Shown one piece after another: positions 1 through 9,599 of a stretch of 64,000 bases of DNA. The position numbers were made by a program, and so were the translations under genes. Position 1 is the first letter of the stretch. Every line of letters starts with the position of its first letter. This DNA comes from Triangularia verruculosa (Eukaryota; Ascomycota; Sordariomycetes; Sordariales; Podosporaceae): NCBI GenBank assembly GCA_033296885.1, contig MU863894.1:124001-188000 (forward strand), in the 5' to 3' direction. Under the pieces are notes generated by a model that was given only the letters and a program-made list of their open reading frames with translations, had not been told where the DNA came from and ran no database searches.

Positions 1-818
1 AGAAAGCGGGGTAAGAGACCGCAGCAATATCCATGCACCAATCATGGCAATCATTGGACGTCACTTTGGACTCACTCTTGCCAGCCGTCAACCATGTCGT
101 CTCACTTTGCGGACTGACATGGCGCCACAAGACCCTTGCGAATGCGGGGAAGGAAGGTTGATCGGACTCGCCCTAGTACGTCTTACTCGCCCTGTTTTAT
201 TTTAGTGAAGCCGTCCACGACAGACAGATATAAAAGCTCTTTCAATTTTGCAAAGAGCCTCTCATATTATTTTGATATTGAACTTCATGTTGTTTCCACC
301 TTGGTCGTGTGCTAGCGTTGTCAGTGAGGGTCTGTGGAGCCATCTTGGTCTGAAAGCTCCACATTCCCCAGACTTTCCCCGGGAAAGCAACCGCACCAAG
401 TGGGTCACCTGTGGAGTTCTCGATCCTCGACGGCGTCTTCGTTTGACACCTCTTACCGTTACTTGACCCCAATCGAAAACCTTAATTCAATGTAATTCCA
501 TCTGATGGCCAACAAAGGGCAACCTGAGCGTTCGAATCAACAAAATCTCCGGACAATCTCTCCGGCGCGAAAGCACGGAAGCGGTCACCCTTCAGACCCG
601 GACTTCAGGTTGGTGACGGCCGTCAGGGGTGTATAGGTCACATGGGCAGGTTGGGACTGCCGCAAGCGGTGGGGCGACTGTTTACATTGCAGAAGCTGTT
701 CGCTCAGCGAAAGCAGAGCAGCTTCAGACCACGTAAGATGTTGGCTCCTCGAATCAATTGAACGTATATGGTTCAGAGGCGTTAGACGCGACATGTGCCC
801 TAACTCACCGGCTGTCTA
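1..818. other. Intergenic, no gene seen
   Basis: Only short overlapping open frames on both strands, none with recognisable protein features or plausible splice-linked extension. No tRNA-like fold, CRISPR or known repeat noticed. Nothing further can be supported. Confidence 0.6.
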
Positions 819-1073
819 CACTCCAACCCTGGTTTAATTGTTAGCGCGAGACCTGGACAGGGATCATATACCCACTTTCGCCAGTACACAGCTTTTGCCT
901 CAGAAACACTACAACGCTGCACTCAAATAGAGGATATAAAAATAAGAATTAATATGTAAAATATACACGACTTTTTTCCCGGAAAAAATAGGTGGTGGTT
1001 GAGCTGGAATAGCTTCTTTTATGTGGGGTGGATCTCGAAGTTCCGCGCTAACAATTAAACCAGGGTTGGAGTG
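819..1073. mobile_element. MITE-like element with terminal inverted repeats
   Basis: A perfect inverted repeat occupies 817-848 and 1044-1075 (32 bp per arm, counting a TA at each outer end). The arms begin CACTCCAACCCTGG. If the TA is the target duplication, the element is 255 bp with 30-bp terminal inverted repeats. The interior is AT-rich and has no coding capacity. This is the architecture of a Tc1/mariner-type MITE. No second copy was seen in the window, so mobility is inferred from structure only. Confidence 0.62.
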
Positions 1074-2126
1074 TAGTGTAACGAGGGATGGGAGGGAGGT
1101 GGAGCTGTCGCGAAGGTTTGGGCTACACTAGCGTCTTAAACTCCGCCTTGGCGCTTTTCATCACTTTCAGGCCGCGTCGTGGATAAGAAGAGACTTTCGG
1201 CTGCCCAAAAGCGAGGCTTCGAGAGATATAGAAAGATAGTTTGATGACTGAACCGGGCTGAAGTGGGCTTTTTTGAGTTGGCTAGTGGCCGCCTCGCACC
1301 GCAGAAAACACAGGAAAAGCTCAACAATTGCAAGTGCTCGTGATTACTCGAGCACGAGATAGGCGCTCTTAAGTTAATGAGCCCTAAACCTATGTTGACG
1401 GCCTATTGGCTGTCCTGAAATGCCTAGTCGCCATCCCCAAAAGTACATATCCTATCATCCCAGCCCTCTTATTAGGTCTCTTTCGAAGCATAGGTGCCCA
1501 TGAACGGTGTCGCGGCCTTTGGTTTTCTGTCCACGATGTCCAGGCTAAGGCTAGCAATAAGGCCAAGGCTAATAATATCGAGCCTCTGTCTTTTCTGCGT
1601 TTGTTTGACAGTTACCTATACCCCTCAAAAAAAACCTAGTGCCCGAATAGAGAAATCATCCTGAGCGAGATACGCATTCTGGATTTGACAAGGTTCTTAG
1701 TGAAGAGCTGCTTTGTCCGTACATGGGTTCAGGACTTCTGGAGCAATCAATCAACCAATAAGATGGTTTGAGCTCTTCCTCCCCGAGCAGTGGCTCCTTC
1801 AATCTTCTTTTGGAGCGTTGGAAAGTCCTGTCGGATTCACGAAAAACCTCCTCTGATTAGTTCTTGGGACCCTAACCCTTTGAGCTCTGGTTCCTGATAT
1901 CTTGGCAACCGATAAGATAACAATTTTACCACCACCCCACATTTTTTTCCTGCAGTGGAGGGTGGACAAAAGAAGGCGGTCAATTTTTTCGGCCTGCTGC
2001 AAGTTGAACCTTCAGCGCCAGGTGGGAGAGAGAGAGTGCAGTCCGGTCGCCCTCTTTTCGCAAAACAACCACCCCCTCGCTTCCCTTTCTTCATATATCT
2101 AAAGGGTCGCATACACACACAACAAG
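1074..2126. other. Intergenic and RLP24 upstream region
   Basis: No coding region is supported. The last 60 bases before the RLP24 start are pyrimidine-rich with a TATATCT-like segment near 2094-2100, compatible with a core promoter or 5' leader. Confidence 0.5.
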
Positions 2127-2873
2127 ATGCGCGTCGATAATTGTTTCTTCTGCGGTCGGCCCGCGTGGCCTAGCAAGGGTATCACCTTTATGCGCAACGA
2201 TGGTTTGTCCTCCCTCTCAATCCCTTCACTCTTTCCGGTGTTTTCAGGTCGCTGACTGTTGCCAATTGCGATAAATACAGGTAAATCATTCCGCTTCTGC
2301 CGCTCAAAATGCCACAAGAACTTCAAGATGAAGCGCAACCCCCGCAAGCTCAAGTGGACAAAGGCCTACCGCAAGAACGCGGGCAAGGAGATGACGGTCG
2401 ACAGCACCCTCCAGTTCGCCGCCCGCCGCAACGTGCCCGTCCGCTACGACCGCGAGCTCTTCGCCAAGACCCTCAAGGCTATGGAGCGCATCTCCGAAAT
2501 CAAGGCCCGCCGCGAGAGAATCTTCTACAAGAAGCGCATGGCTGGCAAGAGGGCGCGCGAGGTGGCCGCGGCCCGGAAGCTCGTGGCTGACAACGAGCAC
2601 TTGCTTCCCAGACTCCGGGGTAGCGAGAAGAGGAGATTGGCTGAGCTGGCTGCGGAGAGGGGTGTCGACGTTGAGGAGCTGGAGAGAGAGGAGCTCGCTG
2701 CCAAGGCTGTCGGGAAGAAGAGCAAGGCTTTTGGTGGTGAAGTGAAGAGACTCAGAGTCAGGACCGATGGTGGCGTGGAAGAGGTTACCGAGTCATTTGG
2801 CGGTGTCATGGGCGAGGATGATGACGAGGACGACGGGTTTGAGGATGAGGATGACGAGATGGATACCGACTGA
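2127..2873 (+). CDS. RLP24: Ribosome biogenesis protein Rlp24
   Basis: Two exons (2127-2202 and 2281-2873) separated by a 78-bp intron give 222 residues. The N-terminal half is an L24e zinc-ribbon fold: a Cys-x2-Cys pair (CFFC) in the first exon and CRSKCHKNF just after the junction, followed by the conserved NPRKLKWTKAYRK segment. The C-terminal half is charged and helical, ending in an acidic tail rich in Asp and Glu. Rlp24 holds the place of ribosomal protein L24 on pre-60S particles in the nucleolus and recruits the AAA-ATPase Drg1, which later removes it. The long C-terminal extension separates it from true eL24. The start in exon 1 is chosen because it supplies the first zinc-binding pair; starting in exon 2 would lose it. 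Confidence 0.93.
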
Positions 2874-3690
2874 ACGGCTTATCTTTTCAACCCTGATCCG
2901 GAATTGGCTCCTGCCCCCACCGCCCTTCATGCTGTTCGAAAATACCTGAACGGTGTTAAGTAAGGGATAGACTGGCCATTTCTCGTCACACTCCCTTTCG
3001 ACATCCGTTCAATTACGAGGGGGGGAAAGGAAAGATACCCAAGCTAGACACAGAGCCGATGAGTACGACGTTTATCAACAACGAAAACCAAGGCCGGGAA
3101 TATGTGCTGTTTTTACCAGGGGACATTGGTCATGAGCCACAAGGGGAGCATTTGGAAGGAGATCTGGTTCTAAAAGGGGTTTTAGCAAACATGCATGAAC
3201 ATGGCTTTTATTTGCGGGTTTGGCGAATTTGGCGTTTCAACTAAGAAAGGGGAGCTGCGTTCAGAGGAAAGTCTATTGACTAGAGTGTATCTCCAGGGTG
3301 TTGTAGATATATTTATGGGCTGCCGGCAAATACCTTATTGTGCTTTGAACAACAGTCTTACCAACGGGAAACCCCTTTGCCTGTGTATGAAATTCAGCTT
3401 GTTGAACAATCGTGGCGAACAGCGGTTTTGCCCCATGTTTGTTATTCCACTCATTCCTCGCTACCCAAAACTCCTAGAGATGTATCATTACGTAGATTTA
3501 ACCAAGTATGTAAAAACGATTCGTGCTTGAAAGCCACCCATGGTCCCCGCTATGCTTCCTGGTCTAACCTTCACACAAAAGCAAGCAAAAAGGAGGTTGC
3601 GCGGTGTATTCGTTTGTAAAATGCCCCGTCTCTCCACCGATTCCAATTCCCTCCGTTCCTGTATGTTCAAATCCTCGTTGTCTGACCCGA
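2874..3690. other. Convergent intergenic region RLP24/YPT6
   Basis: Holds the 3' ends of two converging genes. Open frames here lack coding character. Nothing else recognised. Confidence 0.6.
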
Positions 3691-4589
3691 CTAGCAAGCA
3701 CAACCCTCTTGCTGCGGTGTGCTTGTGCTCTTAACATCAATCATTTGCGAGCTGGCCTGGGCAGCAGCCGCAGCCGCGCCGTCAGCCCCTTCCATCCCTG
3801 GCAGGGCTTGCGCAATCTTTTTGAAGAGATTCTTGACATTGTGACCGGCCTTGGCGCTCGTCTCAACGAACATGAGGTTGTTCTTGCGCGCTTCCTCCTC
3901 ACCCTGAGCGGTAGTCACCTCGCGCTTGTCGTTGAGATCTGTCTTGTTGCCTACGAGAACGATGATGACGTCGTTGCCCCGTTCTGCGCGGACATCATCA
4001 ATCCATTTTCGGGTATTTTGGAAGGATTTGACATCTGTTACCCGGATTAGCAAAGAGAGAAAAAGGCGAGGTGGAAGGAATGCAAGGAGACGTACTTGAT
4101 ATGTCGTAGACTACCACTGCCACGCTCGAGTCACGGATATAGGAGGGGATCAAACTACGGAAACGTTCTTGGCCTGCCGTATCCCAAAGCTGAAGCCGTA
4201 CTGTCCTGTCTTCCAGATACATGGTCTGGGTTTGCGATCAGTCGACGCCTGAGAAACGGAACTGACAAAAGCGGCCTACCTTGGACAGGAAGTCAATGCC
4301 GATGGTGGCCTGGTACATGTTGTCGAACGAGTCGTACATAAACCGTGTGATGAGAGACGTCTTGCCCACTAATCAGATAATATTAGCATTCAGTCCTACT
4401 TGCTGTTTGCTGCTTGTTTCTTGGCGTATGGGTGTTCGCATACCGCTTTGTTCCCCCAAAAACACCAGCCTGCGGTATACGTGGTTAGCCACCTATTCTT
4501 GCATTCCATGCGCGCCGAACAGCACCGGCAACATACTTGAATTTCTTCAGCGGGTTGTTGTAGGACCCGCCTGCTCCTGCTTGCGCCAT
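3691..4589 (-). CDS. YPT6: Rab6-type small GTPase Ypt6
   Basis: Five exons on the minus strand (4589-4537, 4469-4444, 4368-4280, 4225-4096, 4034-3691) give 213 residues. All G boxes are present: GEQSVGKT (about 23-30), WDTAGQE (about 70-76), NKTDL and ETSAK. The switch regions match Rab6 closely (YQATIGIDFLSK, RSLIPSYIRDSS). The protein ends Cys-Ala-Cys, a double geranylgeranylation signal. Ypt6/Rab6 controls retrograde traffic from endosomes to the Golgi and within the Golgi. The second exon is only 26 nt and encodes the start of the P-loop, so simple ORF calling misses it. Confidence 0.95.
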
Positions 4590-5331
4590 GGTGCTGGTGT
4601 TATGTGTGGTGAATGATCCAGTACTATATCGTTCGGGCGGCGCTGGCTGTCGTCGTGGGAGTGAGGGGTGTTTTCGTTTAAGGAGTCCTCGTGGAGTCGT
4701 CGTCAATCGTCGTCAATTCAGGAGGTAGCCAGGCCAACAGAGAACCCAAGAAGCGCGGCGTGGTCCGACTCGACGGCTTTCGGTCGTTGTATCGGTTTTG
4801 TGTGGAGAGAGAACAAGTGTCCTCGAAAAAGAATACTTGGTAAGGGTCAAAAACTGATGAGAGGTCTACGTTCCCTTTGTGATGGGAATTCGGTTCGGCT
4901 TGAAACCCACAGCGCCCAGCCTCTCAACTCTACTCAACGGACCCGATTGCGGCTACGGTGAAAGGGGCGTCCATGCGTGCGTGCCACCAAAGCATCGGCC
5001 GCTGTTTTTTCGCTCGCTGCGCCTGGCCGTTCCAGCGCTCTTGGCGGCCGTCATGAGCAAGCAGGTCCAGAAGCATCAGGCCTGAACCTCGGATTGGATG
5101 GTGGCCAGGTCACCCACGCCTGACACCCCGTGCATGGCACTTTATGCGCCACGTGCAGGGGTCCTTATCTTATCAGCTACCAACACCCGCTGAAATTTTG
5201 AAAATCTAGACCCCACCTTGTGTTTTTGGCAGGGTGCTCTGGAACAGACTCGCAACAACGAAAACACCCAAAAGTTGTCGGACAACAAACCGTTGCGTTG
5301 ACAAAATCCACCACACCGCCACCTGCTGAAG
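4590..5331. promoter_or_regulatory. Divergent upstream region YPT6/NOP53
   Basis: 742 bp between two divergently transcribed genes. No conserved operator could be identified by eye; it must hold both promoters and leaders. Confidence 0.5.
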
Positions 5332-6718
5332 ATGCCTGTCCTCAAGGCCCCGGCGGGCAATACTGACGCCCCATCGCAGTACAAACAACCATCCAGAAAG
5401 GGCAAGAAGGCGTGGCGCAAGAATGTCGACGTTACCGATGTTACAAAGGGCCTTGACGCACTGAATACTCAGATAATCCAAGGGTACGACCACATGCCGC
5501 TTTCTCTCTGCGCAAAAGATAGGAATGGCTAACCGACCGTGCGTGCGCAGCGGAATTATCGCCGAAAAGGACTCTGCCGACCTGTTTGTCCTCGATGTCA
5601 AGGGCGATGCCTCAATCACCAAGAAGTTTCCCAAGATCAAGAAAGGCCTCAAGTCAGATGAGATTCTTGCGGCACGATCAGCAGTACCGGCTGTGCCTAT
5701 GCGTAAGCGCCCTGCCCACGACAAGACCACAGATGGCGTCCTCCCAGTTAAACGGCAAAGGAAAGACTATGTCAGTGGCAAGGAGCTCAGCAGATTGAAG
5801 AAGGTGGCGGATGGGCAGCACGAGTCAACGGTCGATATTGTCGATGCCACTTTTGATCCCTGGGCTGATGAGCCGCAACCCGAGCCAGAAAAGGCCGTCG
5901 AACTGGCTTTCTTGCCTCAAAAGGAGAAGCCCAAAAAGCCCAAGACTCTCGAGCAACAATCTATTTCACTCTCCGCCAATGGCAAACCAATCCCCGCCGT
6001 CTATGTTCCGAAAGGCGGCGCCAGTTACAACCCCGACTTTACAGAGTATCGAGAACGGTTGATTGAGGAGAGCGAGAAGGCTGTGGAGGCCGAGAAGCAG
6101 CGCCTTGCGGAACTTGAGGCGGAGAGGATCAAACTTGAGGCCGCTGCCCGGTCAGCTGCCGAGGCCGAAGCTGCTGAGGCGAGGGCGGACCTCTCTGAGT
6201 GGGAGGACGATTCGGCTTGGGAAGGATTTGAGAGTGCTGGAGAGGAGCTCAGCGTCAAGGTCAAGCGGCCAAGGCGCAAGACACAGGCTGAGAGAAACAG
6301 AATCAAGCGAAGAAAGGAGGAAGAGCGGAGGTTGAAGCACGAAGCGGCCATGAAGGCGAAGAACGCCCAGGCCGAGCGGATCAAGCAAATTGCGCTGGAA
6401 GTGGCAGAGAAGGAGAGACAACTGGCTCTTGAAAAGGCCGAATTCAGTGATGCGGAAGAGGTGGGTGACGATGAGAAGCTGCGGAGGAAACAGCTTGGCC
6501 GGTACAGGCTGCCAGAGAAGGACTTGGAGCTTGTGCTGCCAGACGAGCTTCAGGATTCCTTGAGGCTGTTGAAACCAGAAGGCAACCTGCTCAAGGACAG
6601 GTACAGAAGCATGTTGGTACGGGGGAAAATGGAAGCCCGGAGGAAGATTCCATTCAAGAGGCTGGCCAAGACTAAGATCACAGAGAAGTGGACATATAAG
6701 GACTTCCAGTTGGCTTAA
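5332..6718 (+). CDS. NOP53: Ribosome biogenesis protein Nop53
   Basis: Two exons (5332-5483 and 5551-6718) joined across a 67-bp intron give 439 residues. The C-terminal block (RYRLPEKDLELVLPDEL, then SLRLLKPEGNLLKDR and RRKIPFKRLAKTK) is typical of Nop53/GLTSCR2. The middle is a long charged helical segment rich in Glu, Lys and Ala. Residues about 62-66 read LFVLD, matching the arch-interacting motif (LFxxD) by which Nop53 recruits the helicase Mtr4 and the nuclear exosome to trim 7S pre-rRNA. The motif lies just after the splice junction. The protein therefore acts in nucleolar 60S maturation, like nearby RLP24. Confidence 0.93.
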
Positions 6719-7326
6719 GAAACCGAGCGGGATGGTTGTTAGTTGGTGTAAATACATAATGCGGGCCTGATGTCTGCGGGTTTCTTGTTTTTGTCAAATG
6801 CCCATGCTCTAGCATTGTTCTAGATGCGCAAAGCCAATTGAAGAAGGTCATGATGCGCCTTGTAAAATGCTGCGGTTTGACTTGGCAATGGGTTTAGTAG
6901 AAGATGTTGGTTGATAGTTGGACCTAGGTAGGTATTATGTACCATGTATCCGAGTTCTTCAACATCCGACCTGTGAGTTAAAACTTCTACAGCCTCACGT
7001 CTTGTACCGTCTCAATTGCCAAACAATGTAATGGTTGAGGTTGAACAAGTGGTTGTCCAACAACTGTACGCATCTGGGCACCTCCCTTTTGTACTTTTAT
7101 TGACACGCAGAAAAGCCAGGTTGGGCGGTTCCACTAAGCCTGGCTGCTAAGATATTTCAGAACCGTAGAGCCATCTCGATTAACATATGACTGCAATTAA
7201 AACATACATAGACCATATTCTATGGCGCCTAATCTTCAGATACCTCTGGAACATCTTTTTGTAGCAGAATTGGACATCTTTTGTTGGCTGCGCCGCCTCG
7301 TGGTACCTTATTTACTATCCACTGTA
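6719..7326. other. NOP53 downstream region up to the AT-rich block
   Basis: Ordinary base composition with no coding frame. The change to very AT-rich sequence occurs at about 7370, just inside the left inverted repeat of the nested element. Confidence 0.6.
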
Positions 7327-7388
7327 CCTTGCAAACGAAACGACGTTCGGGCTTAAACGTCTTCACTAAATATTCTATATAATCTAAT
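7327..7388 (+). repeat. Left terminal inverted repeat of composite element
   Basis: Pairs with 19290-19351 in inverted orientation. The outer 20 bases differ at one position, a C/T transition as expected for RIP. Confidence 0.8.
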
Positions 7389-7539
7389 TTACTATTAAAT
7401 TAATATAATAACTAAGATATTTAATAATATTAACTAAAATTAATATACCTGCAATATCCTATTATTTCGAAAACCGTAATATATTTATAGTATTTTAATT
7501 CTATAATACCGGCCTATATGAAAATATATAAAAAAGTTT

Positions 7540-8070
7540 AATTATTAGTACTATTATAAAGCGGTATAAATAACGAAGAGATTAAAAAGATAATAAGCCT
7601 TAGCTTTCGTTAGATTTAGTAATACTATAAAACTTTTAAATTTTTAAAAAATCCTTTTCCTTTTTTATACTTTCGATATAATATTTAAATATATATTTTA
7701 TATTTAATAAAGGTTTATAATTATATTTTTTTCCTATATAGATTCGATAATTAATTTAATATATAATATAATATTTAAAAGCATATATTAATTATTTACT
7801 AAAAAATCTAATTTTTATTTCGACGAATTTTAATAATTGTTAATTATTAAATATTAAATATATATATTAATATTTATAATTTTATACGGTATTTAAAAAA
7901 TTAATTAAATTAATAAAGTAATAATATATAAAATTTCTTAAATTAACGAAACTCTCCGGTTTAATTAAATTAAAGAAATATTATAATTTATAACGGAGAT
8001 ATTTATATTTTACGATAAATTTAATATTAACTACTATAATAGTTTATAATATATTAATTAAATATCTTTT
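7540..8070 (+). pseudogene. Possible decayed transposase N-terminus
   Basis: One plus-strand frame from 7560 reads SGINNEEIKKIISLSFR, interrupted by stops, then YYKTFK. This has the look of a helix-turn-helix segment. A second stretch from 7948 contains FITEIFIFYDKFNIN. The stops could have arisen by C-to-T or G-to-A change. This suits a transposase DNA-binding region next to the left TIR, but decay is so heavy that the assignment is weak. Confidence 0.3.
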
Positions 8071-8270
8071 AAAATTTAATCTTAAATCAAAAGTATTTTA
8101 ATAAAAAGTAAACGATTTTATATATTTATTATTATTATTATTAAAGATATTATTAATTCTTTTATATATTAAAGGTAATTAAAAATAATAAATTTATTAA
8201 TTAATTAAATAAATATTTATTACTAAAAATAAATAAATTTCTGGATTATAATAATATTTTAATAATAAAT

Positions 8271-8275
8271 AATAT
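8271..8275. repeat. Target site duplication, left copy
   Basis: AATAT directly before the TG of the LTR at 8276; identical to 15825-15829. Confidence 0.85.
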
Positions 8276-8666
8276 TGTGACGATCCTCTGTCCAGAACCT
8301 CTAAAAGGGATACCGGTTGAAGGCGAACTTCTAGATAATGGATCGGTGCAGCTAAACAGTGTACAACAAGATGTCTCAATGTAAATACAAGGTCCCGTAA
8401 ATACAAGCTGTAATTATATACTACGGAACTATTTACAAGCTATTTAGTTCCTCCGTATATATATATCTGTAGATCACCCGGATCACGTTCCCCAAAGGTG
8501 ATCTGGATCACCTTTCCTTCCCGTAGTTCACTATACTTACCGTAAGCTCGTCGCTCTACTTACCGGGATTACCGTAATCCTTTCGCTCTACTTTTAATTA
8601 GTCCGTAATAATTAGCTAGGAACGCCCCGCGCTCCGTACGTTAGTCCTTTATCAACGATTATAATA
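8276..8666 (-). repeat. LTR, downstream (3') copy of the chromovirus
   Basis: 391 bp, aligning without gaps to 15434-15824. Its last 160 bases are heavily changed to TA where the other copy keeps CA or TG, for example CTTACCGGGATTACC here against CTCACCGGGATCACC there. Confidence 0.9.
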
Positions 8667-8874
8667 CAATGCCCTTCCTTTTAAGTCGACGTCCCGACGA
8701 CCTTAGTTTACTTTATCTTCCTTAATCACTCTTCCCCTTCCTTTTTTCCGTAAGTCTCCCTTACTCCCTTAGATTATTTCTACTATATCTAACCGTATTT
8801 CTAAAACCTCTAGCTCGAAATCCTCCTAACGCATATCTTTAGCTACCGCTATACTTTAATTTAGATACAAAACG

Positions 8875-9420
8875 ATGCCGTATTCCTTTTACTTCTCTAA
8901 GGGCTTATCGTATAAGATGGCTAAACGTTCTTCTCGTTATAGTAAATATGTTCGTCGTAGGTATACTTACGACGGCACTAGTATTCCGGTTCTAGCGCGT
9001 AAGTATACATACAGGTTCTTCTCCTCCTATCGTTCTTGCCTAATCCCTAGTCCAGTGGACCGCATTATAACCGAGTTTCGGCGTTTGGCCCGCGAGGAGG
9101 AGCTTACCGAAGAGCGCCTCCAGCGCAGTTAGCGTAAAACCTAAGAAGCTCTCGCTATATTATTTCGACTCCGGCGTCAACGCCAACACCTATCAACACA
9201 GGATAGTAAAATAGTCCGCTAAAGGCTCGCCTCATTAAACGAGCTTAAGGAGGCCGACCGTTGTAAATCGGAGGCCGTTATCAACGCCTAGATCCACAGC
9301 GCCTTAAATACCATTAATTAAAATACCGTACTAAACAACGCCCCTCCGATTAACCCCTTCCTATCTACTTAAATACAGCCCGCCCCTAACCTTTCCAATA
9401 AAAGTCCTCCAGTTTCCTAA
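8875..9420 (+). pseudogene. Antisense ORF between pol and 3' LTR
   Basis: This plus-strand frame runs opposite to gag-pol. It is open for 85 codons from an ATG, then continues in the same frame to 9420 with stops that CAA/CAG/TGG-to-TAA/TAG changes would explain. Near the N-terminus it reads RYSKYVRRRYTYDG; the three Tyr at spacing x2 and x6 could be former Cys (TGT to TAT), giving C-x2-C-x6-C. A charged, probably coiled-coil region follows (REEELTEERLQRS, then EALAILFRLRRQRQHL). After it come NELKEADRCKSEAV and a Pro/Asn-rich tail in which Asn may replace Asp. From memory, similar small coiled-coil proteins are common in ascomycete genomes; this is unverified. Function unknown. Confidence 0.6.
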
Positions 9421-9599
9421 AGCAATTAAGGTTTATAGTATTTAATTATAGTTAAGCTCCTAAGTAGTTATTAACCTTATAATATAGCGTATAATACGTC
9501 GACTACTACATCGGAAACGTAGGTTCGATTTCTATCGGGGTTTTATATCTAGATTTATAAATATTACCCGTAAATCTAAGTACTATTCTTTTTATTTAA

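Noticed and set aside
9456..9541. tRNA-like stretch with pairing ends (GCTCC / CGGGG) and a GGTTCGATT loop
   Set aside because: It is too long for a standard tRNA, has no convincing anticodon arm, and lies inside RIP-damaged retrotransposon sequence.
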